From Rhypophila decipiens (lineage: Eukaryota; Ascomycota; Sordariomycetes; Sordariales; Naviculisporaceae): DNA of 53,997 nucleotides. Location of the stretch: contig MU858277.1 of assembly GCA_033297075.1 (NCBI GenBank), forward strand, positions 1 to 53,997, given 5' to 3'. The translations under genes and the position numbers were made by a program. Shown here piece after piece: positions 42,141 to 53,918 of this stretch. The first letter of the stretch is position 1; each line of letters begins with the position of its first letter. The notes under the pieces were generated by a model. The model did not search any database. It was not told the origin of the DNA and saw nothing but the letters and a program-made list of their open reading frames with translations.

Positions 42141-44321
42141 TCACTTTTCCGTTTTAGACCATCTGTTATCCATTCGAGCGTGCTCTTTTTTGCGCAGAGT
42201 ATGGTCACCGCGAACGCCGGTTGAGCCTTCCGAGGACGATGTGTCCTGCCTCGCGATAATCTTCTTCTCTAATCTTTTCTCGTCCTCAGGCGAGTTTACC
42301 GCGGTAAGTGTTGGAGCCAGCGAGATCTCTGTCATCCCTGTTGCTGTCCTGGTTGGAGGCCGAGTAGATCCGGGCGAGTGCCTGGACGAGGAGGTCTTGA
42401 CGACATGTCCGCCTAGCGCAATCAACGACGTCAAGCTCTCTGCGACAAATGCTGTGCCTTGCTTGTGACTCTGCTTCCTCCCAGTTCTTTCGTTGGTATG
42501 GAATGGTAAACTGGCTTTGGTTCCGCCTTGGTAGCCCGTTTTGATAGCGGTTCCACCACCAGGCTGCCAGCTTGGCCTGAAACTGCAGATAAACAAATGC
42601 AGCAGCACCCCAAACGTCAAAACAGGCGGTATGAGTACCAAGGCGAATATGAACGGCGTAGAGCTAAATCCCGAGACGTTAATCGCGGCTGTTGGCAAAA
42701 CAGTCTTCCTGTTTCCGCTGCTGTCGCCATCATCGAGGAGAACCGCCTCGGGAATTACAGCCCCGTCGGATCCACCCTCCTCATCAATGCCCATGGTGGA
42801 TACGGCCAACGCCGCAACCACGCCAAGCGAGTCTTCCAACGCATTTTGGCTGTCCGGGAAAGCAAACGGCGGTCCTATCCTGCCCCAGCGAGAAGCGATG
42901 CGCTGAATGGTGTTGAAGTAATGGTCCCGGCCATTGTTCTCGTTGACCAGCTTCTCCATTGCCGTGGATGCAGCGGCAAAATGGGGCCAGCCGACAGACT
43001 CTTTTGATGGTGTGCATTTCTCGCCGCCGACGAGGGAACGTGTATATCCAAGCTGAGGAGATGCCCCGCTTCTGGTATGGTTATTGGTGTTGATTGGTGC
43101 ATAGTTCAACAACAGAGTTACGTAGCGGTATTCGAACGAGTCAGTTGGGTCCATGATGCATGTTGCTGCGTAGGTCGAATTCTTGGCCAGACCGATTGTT
43201 TTGTGGTTTGGCTCGCCCATCATGAGGGCCAGGTCGTTAGCCGGCGAGCTGGTGGAGTGTGGATCCCCTGTGAAGCCGGCGAATTCCATCCAAGTGTGGC
43301 CTATCGTATTTGGAGCGTCTGATATGGGCCCGATGGCATTTGCCATGACGTTATCGCGGGAGAGGTTCCGCGTGTTGTAGGCGAATGGCGGGAGGTTCTC
43401 AACGTCGATTGATACGCTAAGGTTGAGGTGAAAGTCATCGAGAACTGTCAGCTTGGCGGTGTCGTCGCGGGTGCATTTTACTGGGTTGGACTTCATGACT
43501 GGGATGCATTGGGTTGTGCTATTGAGGGAAGGACCGTACTTGGTGAAGAGGTCTGAGAAGCGCGGGCTGTTGAATAGGTTCCGAGATGCTCCCATGGCCG
43601 AACGCTGGACAGCTATGCCTGAATCGACGTAGACATACTCGTCGGGATTGTGGGTGTTGATTCCATCTATGAGGGGGACCACGACAGCTGCAGGGCATGG
43701 GGCGCCAACTATGGGCGCGGCGAGGAGGGAGCCATTGGTCGTCGGCCATGCGAAAACGTTGGCAGGCACTACGTCGGTGGGAATCCAGAGGAAGGAGCAT
43801 GGCATCTTCCAGGATGGTATGACATCGGAGAGCGAGGGAAAGGATGTGCCGGGAATGAGTAGGTCGTAGGTGATGGAGTTGAGTGCGCCTCTGGGTGTGA
43901 AGGTGGTTATTATTGAGGCTGTGAGCAGGCCAGTGACGAGGTAACGGACGAATATCCAACAAGATGGAAGATGGGTGATCCAGTCGTTCAAGACGTCGAT
44001 CCGGAGAATCGCTCGCCAGAGCTTCTCGAGACGCTTGAGCTCGTGGGTGTCAAGCTCGCCGTCTGCATCGGTACCAATATTGCACAGGTCATATTCGAGA
44101 CTGCGGATGAAGGCGTGGCGGATACGGCCCGTGACAAACATGGTGTAGAGGGTCGCCGAGATGGCAACCATGACAGAGAGCCCATTCAGTCGGGCATCCG
44201 AGAGCGGGGCATCGTGTGTGAGAAGCGGGGATGCTAAGTGAATCCAGACAATGGTGATGATGATCCCAAAGAGGGACACCAAGGCTAGCAAGTCCCACAC
44301 GACTTGTGATTTCGAGACCAT
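42141..44321 (-). CDS. Large membrane protein of unknown function (726 aa)
   Basis: A single open frame with start ATG at 44319-44321. Hydrophobic segments lie near residues 7-29, 46-66 and about 120-142. A long polar region with several N-glycosylation sites (for example NGS, NST, NLS) and scattered cysteines spans about 145-565. A final strong membrane segment (FIFALVLIPPVLTFGVLLHLF) lies at about 572-595, followed by a basic, Ser/Thr-rich cytosolic tail of about 125 aa. The layout suggests a large extracellular or lumenal domain held by membrane anchors at both ends. I do not recognise the family; fungal genomes hold many such lineage-specific proteins. It is convergent with the RNase H-like gene (220 bases between stops). 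The long uninterrupted frame and the topology make it a credible gene. Confidence 0.78.
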   Translation of the reverse strand: MVSKSQVVWDLLALVSLFGIIITIVWIHLASPLLTHDAPLSDARLNGLSVMVAISATLYTMFVTGRIRHAFIRSLEYDLCNIGTDADGELDTHELKRLEKLWRAILRIDVLNDWITHLPSCWIFVRYLVTGLLTASIITTFTPRGALNSITYDLLIPGTSFPSLSDVIPSWKMPCSFLWIPTDVVPANVFAWPTTNGSLLAAPIVGAPCPAAVVVPLIDGINTHNPDEYVYVDSGIAVQRSAMGASRNLFNSPRFSDLFTKYGPSLNSTTQCIPVMKSNPVKCTRDDTAKLTVLDDFHLNLSVSIDVENLPPFAYNTRNLSRDNVMANAIGPISDAPNTIGHTWMEFAGFTGDPHSTSSPANDLALMMGEPNHKTIGLAKNSTYAATCIMDPTDSFEYRYVTLLLNYAPINTNNHTRSGASPQLGYTRSLVGGEKCTPSKESVGWPHFAAASTAMEKLVNENNGRDHYFNTIQRIASRWGRIGPPFAFPDSQNALEDSLGVVAALAVSTMGIDEEGGSDGAVIPEAVLLDDGDSSGNRKTVLPTAAINVSGFSSTPFIFALVLIPPVLTFGVLLHLFICSFRPSWQPGGGTAIKTGYQGGTKASLPFHTNERTGRKQSHKQGTAFVAESLTSLIALGGHVVKTSSSRHSPGSTRPPTRTATGMTEISLAPTLTAVNSPEDEKRLEKKIIARQDTSSSEGSTGVRGDHTLRKKEHARMDNRWSKTEK

Positions 44322-46020
44322 CTTGTAGGTGAAGAGATGCTACTCCAGTCTCTTCTGAGTTCTGATAAAGTGTGACTGGGGTTTTCTTGGATGCAAATGA
44401 AAAAGTGGACTTCTCGGGGTCTTCATATAAGACTTTTCGTCTATTATTCCAAATCGCCGTAGTACTCGCTATACAATGTTCCACGGGTAAATAACAACCT
44501 ACTGAGGATACCAGGTTGTGGGCCGATGCTAGGGCTGTTAATGACCCCTTGAATGGAATTTTCTTGTAGAAACAGCGCATCTTATTAGACTCCAAAGGGC
44601 GTTCTTACAGTTTATTACAACATTCTGATGTCACAAGCAAGGTACCTGGCCGTGTATTTTGCGTAAAATACCCCCCTTGCTGATACCATCAAAATCATGC
44701 ATAACCAAATTTTACCATGATCGGTGGTGTGTGTAGCCATAATCTCGGGACCGACAAGAGCAGTGAGAAGGCGGGATTCCGCCCCCATTACTACCCATAA
44801 ATGCACTGATCCACGCATTACTCCCTGCAGACGAGCGGCTCACAACCCGTGCCGCTTGATGGTCAGTTCCGTGCCTCACAGCATTGCATTTGGTATCCAA
44901 AAACCCGAGCAAAAGTCCTTTACACATGGCGCTTATCTCCTTGGGTTGTCTAATTGGATAAAAGATGAGAGGTGTATGGCATGGGACAATAGACGCGCTC
45001 GTTCAGATATATCCATGTAAGTGTCCTTTTGAGTAAGATGAAGAAGCATCTGAGGCTTAGATGAAGACATCTGATGGCTCATAATGGAATTTATCAGGGC
45101 CTATTATGTATTGTTTATAGTATTTTCCAGATCCTCGCTGCCCCATTCTCCGTCCTAGATTCCCGACTCCCGTAGAACGGCCCGCCCCGCGATCACGGTG
45201 GGCGGCGTAAGGCAAGACTGATGTCGTAGGGCGTACGCACTGGCTAACGTATGAGCAATTGCTTTACCGCAGTTACGGGATTCCATCCCGTTTTTGCGCC
45301 TCACGGCTGATCTGTAAACACGGCGCATAGTTGGCATGTTGAGCAGCAGAGGCTTGCTAAAGCTCTATTGACCGCCGAGTCTGCTTGACCGCTCTAGGTC
45401 TTCCAGACGCATAGCATGTGCCGCACGGCAAGGGTCTCCGTGGTACAATGAATAGGGATGACCGCTGACCGCAGCTTCATGATTCCAAACTCGTAAAGGG
45501 TGACGGGGATTTTGATTGGCCGCCTACCAAAAGTTTCGCTTGTCCTTGTTTTCTTGGCAAGCATATTAATTACCTGTTGATGCGGGACTTGCCAAGATCT
45601 GCGACGGGGACAGACAAAGGGGTGTGATACACAACATTTGCTGACCGCCAGTATTTACAGAGGGGGACAAGTTGGGAGCTAAGATTTCTGAGGATATTAG
45701 GAAAACCCCTTTCAAATGCTGCGAGATGTCACAACCCATCCAATCTTGACGAAGATCCTCTATTTTCTGTCCTGCAGTCTCTTTGCTTTCTCAATCTTCT
45801 TTATACCTTTGGCTCGTTCGATGGGAATACAATTAGAGCTCAATCATCGCATCACATACTGACCAGCAAACCGAAAGACATACCACCCTGAAAGAAGTAT
45901 GCAGCTTATAGGTGGTGGTTGATTCTATCCAATCTCCGCCTTGTAGCTGCCTGCCTTATCCCCAACCTGCTGTTTGACCCATGAGAAGGCATGGGTAAAA
46001 TTTCATAATCGTCCAAAGGT
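44322..46020. other. 1.7-kb intergenic region
   Basis: It includes the promoter of the 42141-44321 gene at its left end. No open frame with a recognisable domain, no tRNA and no repeat array seen. Confidence 0.4.
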
Positions 46021-46584
46021 TCAGCGTCTACAGCGGTATAATCCTGACTGATTGTCGTTTGAACTCGAGGTTCTCTTCAACCATTCGTCCGCCGGCACCA
46101 CCCCTCCCGGGGGGATATCTTCGACATCGGGTGTAGTTAACCATCGCTCCCTGGAGAGGTTGATCCAGAAATGTCGGGTCTGAATCTCATCATGGCTTGG
46201 TAGCAGGGCCTCGGTATCAGATTCTCCGCGTTGGGCTTTTGATCCGTCTAAAAGCCGGGCTGCCTCCCGTCCTGCGCCAACCTCTCCTTCGCCATAGTAG
46301 TACCAGGCCATGTTCCGCCTGGGATGACGAATAGCGTATTCAACACCTTCATAAGACCCCTCATCTAGCCACCTTCCCAGTGGGGAACTTGAAAGGCAAC
46401 AGGCTGTTGGGAGTAAGAGCAAAAAGAGATGAAATAGGACCCAGGTCTTGAAAGCACGAAAAAGGCCGAGTAGGATCCGGTGCAGAATTGGACCTCTTCT
46501 CCTCTCTAAAGCGGCCCCGACATTATCGGCCGATATGAGGCAGGGCCAGGATCTACCCCTGTGGTACTCTTCGAGGCACATCAA
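46021..46584 (-). CDS. Hypothetical protein with one membrane segment
   Basis: 187 aa in one open frame. A hydrophobic stretch (WVLFHLFLLLLPTACCL, about residues 47-63) could be a membrane anchor. Downstream is a polar region with HFWINLSRERWLTTPDVEDI and PGGVVPADEWL. That Trp-rich, ordered character and the length argue mildly for a real gene. I recognise no family, and the start (MMCLEEYHRG) is uncertain. It could be one exon of a larger spliced gene. Confidence 0.4.
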   Translation of the reverse strand: MMCLEEYHRGRSWPCLISADNVGAALERRRGPILHRILLGLFRAFKTWVLFHLFLLLLPTACCLSSSPLGRWLDEGSYEGVEYAIRHPRRNMAWYYYGEGEVGAGREAARLLDGSKAQRGESDTEALLPSHDEIQTRHFWINLSRERWLTTPDVEDIPPGGVVPADEWLKRTSSSNDNQSGLYRCRR

Positions 46585-47218
46585 AATAAAGATGCAGAGG
46601 TCACCCAGTGTTTATACCGTGACGATGATGATGACCTTAAGATGATAATCAGGGTCCTCCGGGGCGCCGACTCTGCATGGCGAGTTCAGTTCTGGTAGCA
46701 TGTGGTAATTTCAAGTCAGCGCAGTGCTAATATGAACATCTTGATTCGATGAGGAGATGATTGGTTTTGTTATTATTCTCGCTTTGGAGACCTTTTGGGA
46801 AAACATGGGATGATTGAAGCTGAGGTGAGCCATACCTGCCGTGCAAATAGGTGACATTGTGACTGGTAATTTTACCGTGGCGCTGTTCGCCGGAACGAGG
46901 GAGGAGTGGAGGTCGATTGGTTAATGGAACTTTCCGACATCCGATGCTTGGAAACGAAGTTCATCAATTACCTGGGCGACTGGAAGTGTGATGCAATCGT
47001 GATGAAGGAGAGGTGACTGCCAGACTGGTAAGCTTCCTATGCAGGAAGGTGAAAAGTTTGATTGTTGAAGGTTATTTCCTGTTCGGAGAATAGATAATCA
47101 TCATCTTCGGATATGCCGATAGAGAAAGTTTGATTCAAGTAGTTGGCAGCATTAGGGTTATCTTTAGTTTCCTACGTGGCGGCACACTCCGTAACCGCTA
47201 GAACCACCGTCTCCCTAG

Positions 47219-47427
47219 ACAAAACCACTGTCTTGGCCTTCAGTCTAGTAATTCCAAGTCAATATAATACCTATTTGAAATTAATACTTTAGCTACGTAG
47301 AATAAATACTTTGACTAGCTCGAATAAATGCGATAAATGGCTTGATTAAATACCTTAATTGGCTTGAATAAATGTCTTAACTAGCTCGATAAATACCTAG
47401 ATTCAAGGCCAAGACAGTAGTTTTAGC
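47219..47427. mobile_element. MITE-like element: inverted ends around a 22-bp repeat array
   Basis: The left arm GACAAAACCACTGTCTTGGC (from 47218) matches the reverse complement of the right arm AAGGCCAAGACAGTAGTTTT (47405-47424) at about 20 of 23 positions. Weaker pairing extends inward to about 33 bp. Between them lie five 22-bp units at 47298-47319, 47320-47341, 47342-47363, 47364-47385 and 47386-47407. These are of the same family as at 33.1 kb (TAGAATAAATACTTTGACTAGC type). No clear target duplication was identified, so the mobile-element reading is an inference. Confidence 0.6.
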
Positions 47428-47491
47428 CCGACATACTGTGTTTTAGCAGCAGCGGCATACTCTCGTATCTCTACTCTATCATGATGTTCCA

Positions 47492-47899
47492 TCATCCAGT
47501 CCGTGATCCTGATTCTCCCAACCTTTTTCGGTCCACTTTCTTCTCCCCGAGAAACTCTACATCATCATCCTCATCCTGACCCGTGACATCTTCAATCCTC
47601 CTCTCAGTGTCAACCGAATTATCCTGGTCCGTCCGTCTCCTCCTCGAACCCGAGCTGGACCTCTGATCCCGCGTCCCTGACCCATCGTCAATGAGCAGCG
47701 GCCTCCCGTCAGCATCAAACATCTTGGTCTTGACAACCGGATCTTCGCCTAGTCTCTGCTTGGTGGTGCGCACCCCGGTCCCATGCTGATTCGAGTATTG
47801 CTCCCGTTTGTAGGCGACGCCCTTGGTGGTCTCGCGCCCGTTGACAGACGCAGATGTGACCACTGCTGCTGAAGTTGAAAAGGAGAATTGGAATGGCAT
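47492..47899 (-). CDS. Small hydrophilic protein of unknown function (135 aa)
   Basis: A single frame starting MPFQFSFSTSAAVV. The chain has no membrane segment and is rich in Arg, Asp, Ser and Thr. QRLGEDPVVKTKMFDADG is followed by an RRRR patch and an acidic run (QDEDDDVEFLGEKK). The FxFS start and the GEDPVVKTKMFDADGRPLL segment look like a short protein I recall as conserved in sordariomycetes, but this is memory, not a search. Probably intrinsically disordered. Function unknown. Confidence 0.6.
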   Translation of the reverse strand: MPFQFSFSTSAAVVTSASVNGRETTKGVAYKREQYSNQHGTGVRTTKQRLGEDPVVKTKMFDADGRPLLIDDGSGTRDQRSSSGSRRRRTDQDNSVDTERRIEDVTGQDEDDDVEFLGEKKVDRKRLGESGSRTG

Positions 47900-50800
47900 T
47901 TTCGGTTGGGCACTATCTTTGCTCCCGTAAAGGTGGCGTTTAATCTGTTCTAAACAGCTGGTGGTGACAACCTGAGAAGGTGTCGGAAAAATAACAGAAT
48001 AATAATGTCACTTGCTTGGGGACTGGTTTCGGAGGTGTTGCATTTTGTCTTGATATGAAGTTGGTGGTTGATGAACTTGGTGTTGATGGAGGTCGAGGAA
48101 CTGGTTTGACCCTTGGTTGAAGTTCAAGATGACGTCATCGCCCCCCTTTTCACGTTTGTTTGACGTAGAGGGGCCAAACCAGGCGTTTCGTTGCCGAGCA
48201 GCTTGGGATTAGGTAAGCAACTCCGTCAGACACACGCACTAACATCACATCACGTAACTAACATAAGCGCAGTCATGTTAGTGCACTGCTTCTCCATTTT
48301 CCATCTTCAACGACCAGCGCAACCCATCGGTCGTAGCAAATAGGCTCTCAACACAAAAACTAATAGACTTGATCCTATAGTTCTTGAACTTCTTGTTCTT
48401 TCATTTTCTCATTCTTTTTTTTGCATTCTTTTTCTCTTCTTTCCCTTTTCTCCTTTTCCCTTGTGGGTGGTTTGGGTGCACCGTAAGGGACCTGTGTTCA
48501 GTGGCCAGAATGGGTCGTTCACAGATGGAGATTTGACGCAAGGCGTGTCTCTTGAAGACATGTACATTGACAAATCCATAGTTAAATGGGTGGTGTCAGA
48601 AAGAAGCCTATGATTCCCAAAAAGGCTGAAGGTGGAGGCATTGTTTAACCTGTTCTATTACTTCTTGTAGGCAGCTGCGTTAAATTTCACACCCAATCCT
48701 TTGACACTGATGGAGAACCGTGTGTTGTGGTCAAACAACGACTAATGACTGATGACGGTCAAAGATGTCAAGCACGACCGGATACCCAGCAAGCCGTGCC
48801 ATGGTCTGTGTATCGTAAGCAGCTTAGCGCTGGGCGGCGTTAAACCCTCGAGATGGATGAGTCTTGGCTGATACTTGGGTGCTCGGTGCGAAGGAGTTGC
48901 CGTGTTGGCTCAGGTTGTCATAGCTCGGAAGTGGAACTTGCCAGGTTCCGAAGAGGCGCAGAGACCGGTCTCAGGTCCCCTGCCGGTGATCCAAGGTAGG
49001 ACAAAGCTCATCACTGAGTAGTACCACGGACTCATGGAAGAGACATGGTGAACCTCAGTCTCTATCCTTTTGTGCTTGTGTCCAGACGCGCTTGGGTCGC
49101 ATGGTGAACATGGGACTCCAGAGTTTCTGAGAAGGGACTGTCACTTCTGTATCTGGTGCTGGTCATTATCCGAACAGTCCCTCGTTGCATACGTGGTAGC
49201 TCAGAGTCCCAGTGCCGAGGTAAGGAATGTGCGATATGACATCTGACTGGCTAACAAGTCTGTGCCGGCTACACAGTGCGATCGTGGTGGCTACCAGTCC
49301 AGCCCAGTCTTAATGAGCACAAGTTTCGGAATCTAACAACACAAGTCTGTCATCAGGTTCGTAACTGTTGCGCCAACGCAAACGCCGTGGGACATGTTCA
49401 AAAGATTGGAGCATCTACCGCATGGACTCGACGTGCGAGTGTCGTGTGTTGTTTGGCTCAGATATCTTTGTCGTAATTCAGGTTAGGCGATAGCAGCACT
49501 AGGTGTGATCTTGGTTTGGCGGCGATATGGAGTTCAAAAGAAGCTTCTTGTGTTCTCATCTCACGGGGTATACAAACCGATCTTGAGGGCTCGTTTACAC
49601 AGCATCTTCAGGACCTACCTACTTTAACGTTTGTTGGATGGGAACAAGGACCATCGAGGGCCTGGAACACGTGGTGTGTTTGGTGCAGCTCAAAAACAGA
49701 CATGGTGCCTCGGTCATTAGTGGTTGAAGCAAATAGATGGTGGGTTAATAAGCAAGGTACTTTGTCACTACCACTAAAAGGAAGATGTTGTGAGTTTGTA
49801 TGTACTAGAATTTGCGTTTGGGATCGTCGTCTAGGTTTCACTCTTACACTCCTAGGTACGGGCCGCCATGCCGGAGCCACTGATCGGCCGCCAGCAACCC
49901 GGTTCTGTGGACGCCGAAGCGTCAGTTAGGAAGAAAAGGGTCAAGCCAGACTTGAGTCATAGATATGGGAATAAGGAAAAGCATATTCCCTTCAACTCTC
50001 CTCGGAGGTTTTTCTGGGGCAGATGGGGAGTAAGGAGGGCGGTAAATTCCGTGCTCGCATACTGGTCAGGCTGAATACCGACTCTTTTACTGGACATGTC
50101 TGTGTCGAGCTGCTGTGCTGGTTTGCCGACGTCAATGAGAGTGAGCGTATGCTGATTACATGAAATACTATCTCGACTAATGCGATCGGGTTCATGGCGC
50201 GATGATCGTTGCAAAGAGGAAGAATCGAGCGTGAGCTGCCAGACGAGTGGAGGACTTGCAGGTGGTGGGAGCACTTGCCCATGGAGCTGAAGGGTGCAAA
50301 TTTGTACGGGACACAGCCGAGTGGTGGAGGGGGGGTTGACACCATCCATCATCAACGGCCGGTGATGGGCGATGTCTTGTTGAAAGGAGAATAAAGTGTG
50401 ACTTTTGCTGTGGACCATAACGGCGCGTGTAGAACTCGGCGTACGACACATTGAGGCGTGACCTCGTTGCAAAATGTCTGGAAAGCAGATCAGGGATTGG
50501 ACGGGGAATACCGGGAGGGCTGAGAAAGGATGAATCCAGTATCCTGCATGCGTCAGAGGTAGGTACCCATTGCCGCAAAAAATACAACATAATGCAGGAG
50601 CTAATCAGCAACGGCGAGGAAGGAAGATTTTGTGCGACCGAGATCTATCATCTGCCGGCAAGACTCTGCAGCGTGCCTACTACGACCCCTTTTACGTTTA
50701 TCCGGGCCGGAGATGAACTAGCGGGAAACAGGAATGAGCAGAATCTGTCGAGATGACTCTATTTCTACATGCGAGCTGGCTGATATGTCTCTGTCTCGAC

Positions 50801-51748
50801 GGCAGTCGATATGCAAGGCAGTAAAAACACGGGGAAGTAGCGAGCCCCCCAGATGTTGTCACACGGCGAATGTTGTCCCCAGAGCCATAGTCGTACAGCC
50901 GAGGAACTTTGCTCAGATGGTTGTACCAGCTATCAAATAAGATATGTCATGGACGATCAAATGTATGGACTAGGTCCAATTTGTGTAGACCCCTGTGCAA
51001 GTGCATCTGGGCTTCTTTTGACAGGTCTGATCGACAGTCAAACAGTGTCTCACGTGCTGGGAGCCTGTGGGAGGCTCCTTCTCTTCCCAGGAAATGGGGA
51101 TGCGACCAACATGCCGGCACTGGGGATAGAACCTGGGCGTCGGTAAAGGAGGTGCATGTGCTGGGCATGGAAACGACGAACCCACAGCCTATAACTGACA
51201 TTTGGAGCACTGCGCCAAGAAGCACGCCGCACTCGTTACGGATCCTGCATGGGGATGGGGCGGCACAATACTACCCTACAACGGCCACCAAATGGTTGCA
51301 CGACGGTACCTCGGGGGTGTTCCTTTGCCGCTGAAATCAGACGGCAAGATGAGCAGCAGATCCTGTTGTGCTACTAGGCAAATGAGCAGTCTGGACGACT
51401 CTAGACTGGCTGGGGTAGCGGGGGGACGTCGGCCAAGGTTACACGTTGATGGAGATGCCGTCGCCATCAGAGTGAAAGAGATCAACAGCATCTAAGCAGA
51501 GCCCAGATCGCATCCTTATCCAAGTGCTAGGTTGTATATGTGTCAAAAAGCTGGTGCCTGGCCGGCTCTTTTGTTCCCCCCCCCCCCCCCCTCCTTCCAT
51601 TTATCAACTTTGCCAATTTCGACCTGGACATTCCTTGGCATAACTTTCAGCCGTACAGTACCCAAAAAAACGAGCCGTCATCCTGTCATCCTGTCCACCG
51701 ACGACAATAAGCAGACCCCTGCTACCAGCTCTGCCCTCTACCGCGTCC
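47900..51748. other. 3.85-kb region without a recognised gene, upstream of the Clr5-domain gene
   Basis: Many open frames of 60-170 codons occur on both strands (for example 49516-49929 + and 50472-49957 -), none with a domain, signal or splice structure I can support. A T/C-rich tract lies at about 48395-48465. A C16 homopolymer at 51576-51591 lies about 160 bases before the Clr5 start. The region may hold a long promoter, a non-coding transcript, or decayed sequence. Confidence 0.4.
51576..51591. repeat. C16 homopolymer
   Basis: Sixteen consecutive C on the plus strand, flanked by TTTTGTT and TCCTTCC, in the presumed promoter or leader of the Clr5-domain gene. Its true length should be treated as uncertain in any assembly. 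Confidence 0.85.
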
Positions 51749-53741
51749 ATGGCGCTGTTTTTACAGGGTCCCGCTCCCACCACTCCTCCCCGCCATCCAC
51801 GATCTGAAACTTTCATGTTCAGCGACCTCCCCATCTTTCCTTTTCGACTGCTCACCTCCTTCGACAGCCCGCCCCCAGAATCACGGTCTGAGCACGATTC
51901 CGCAATCGAACTGCCGTCAACTTCGGGCATCTCCGACTCAAATGAACACGGATTCTTCACAAACTCGCCCACGAACTCCATTACCAGACCCTTTGGGAGT
52001 CCCAGTAGCCCATTTGCTGTCACATCTCCATATCAAGATGCTGCCATGAGGTCGCTGACCCCCCCTCAAGACTTGGATGCGGACGAAATAAATCACAAAT
52101 CATCGCCCATTTCCGTCGTGCCGCTGCGACCATCCAGTCCGCTATCTCCGGAGCCAATCCCGGTCTCCGCGCCGCCATGTACCGAGGTACCGGTCCCGTC
52201 GTATGCCGAAGATGACTCTGCAGCAGCGGTCGCTCACCCAGACGTCAGCCCGGAACGGCCACTTGTTCCAACCAACGCCGCCGACTGGGAGGCCAAGAAG
52301 GACATTATCCAAGATCTTTACATGAACAAGAACCTCATCCTTAATGATGTTGTCAATATCATGTTGCAAACCCACAACTTCAAAGCCACGTATGTATGAA
52401 CACCACCGCCCATCACGTAAGCTTGCTGACTCAGACCGGTATCCGTAATCCAGGGCGCGCATGTACAAAGGACAGTTTGCCAAGTGGAGATGGACCAAAT
52501 ACAACAAGTCAGGCAGCAGCAATTCCGGCCAGTTCAAGGCGACAAAGTCAAGACCGACAAGGCGGACCAACTGTGGCATGATAGGAGGCGGCGCACCCGA
52601 CCATGTAGTGAAACCATCCTCCTTCCACCGGAGACGACATCCATCCCAGGCCATCGAGATATTCCGCCTCTTGTACCAAAACGAAGACATCCTGTACGTC
52701 GAGTCAACTCTGAACGAATACAGGACGTACATCTCGAAATGGTCAGAGCACGAGACGCCCTGGCGATCCGGCTCGGGATTTCACGACATCCTGCGAGCCC
52801 AGGAAAACTCAATTCTCCAAAACGTCAGCATCGCCCTCGACCACTTTCGCAATGACCGGACCAAACTCGGCGGCGAAGTTCTGCGACGAGCCTTTCTCCA
52901 GATCGAAGACGCCATCGCCACCGGCCTCGACGTGCAAGCCATCTGGGACTGCTGTCTCGCTGTCCCGCAGCTAGTTCTCAACCTAGGCTGGACAGACATT
53001 CTCCTAATCTTCACCAGATACCTCCACCAACTAACCCACGTCAAGATGTACGGCCACCCCATCTCGACAATCGCCAAGAACCTTTACAAGCTCGCCCAGC
53101 GGGACCCCGACCAGCTCCAATTATACATCGACAAGGGGTGGAAGCTGTGGATCGACATGGTCGGTCGAGTGCGCGGGGAACAAGACCACGTAACAATCCA
53201 CCTGAAACGGGGCTACGTGATCCTCATGAACCCCGAGAAATCCATCGTCCAAAACCTCATCAGCGATTTCTCTCTCTCCGTCCAAAGATCTCTTGCTGAG
53301 CGCGGCGAGGTACTGACCACGCAGCGCATCCTCGAGCTAGAACAGCTACTCGTGCGCATGTACATTCCTCTTTTCCGCGTGTCGGCAGAGTCGTCCATGC
53401 GAGCACATTACATGCTCTCTGGCGTGCTCTTGCGAATCGAAAACAAGGACAAGAATAAAGGGCAGCCGGTCAATCACTGGGAATACGTCGATCGCTATTT
53501 GTTTTTTAGCGCCTATCATTTTCTGGCGTCGATTGCGGATTCTAACGGGGAACATGCCAAGGCGGCGGATTATAGGCGCAAGAGTCTTGCTTCGCCCAAG
53601 GACCAGTTTTGGCTGCAGACTGCGCTGAGGTTGGAGGAGTATCTCAGGTCGGAGGGGAAGAAGGAGGAGGCGGATGTGATTATGCAGGAGAGATCGCAGG
53701 TTCCGCTGTTGGAGTATTATGAGCATCCTGATTATGATTAG
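51749..53741 (+). CDS. Clr5-domain protein, putative regulator
   Basis: Two exons (51749-52389 and 52454-53741; 64-nt intron GTATGT..CCAG, phase 2) join to 642 aa. A Pro/Ser-rich N-terminus of about 170 aa precedes a Clr5 domain. It starts ADWEAKKDIIQDLYMNKNL, continues LNDVVNIMLQTHNFKAT and, across the intron, ARMYKGQFAKWRWTKYN. The intron falls inside the domain and its removal restores the usual FKAT-x-x-MYK sequence, which supports the model. A helical region of about 380 aa (SQAIEIFRLLYQNEDIL.. to the C-terminus YYEHPDYD) follows, typical of the alpha-helical tails attached to this domain. Clr5-domain proteins are thought to be DNA-binding regulators in fungi. It lies 22 kb from the polyketide cluster, so there is no positional reason to link them. 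Confidence 0.9.
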
Positions 53742-53918
53742 ATTTCTTGTTTCTTCTTTCCTTTTTTCTTTTTTACGTGATGGCTGTGGAGTGAGGTGTT
53801 AGGGAACGGACGAATTTGGCTTTTTGGGCTTCTTGTGAAGTGCTTTGGGTTAAACTTCTTGGATATTTTTGACAGCTTACCCGTACTTGGGGTTTGACAT
53901 AGTTAGAGAGTTAATAAA

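Noticed and set aside
51749..53741. The Clr5-domain protein as pathway regulator of the PKS cluster
   Set aside because: It lies 22 kb away, beyond repeats and unrelated genes; no positional or motif evidence links them.
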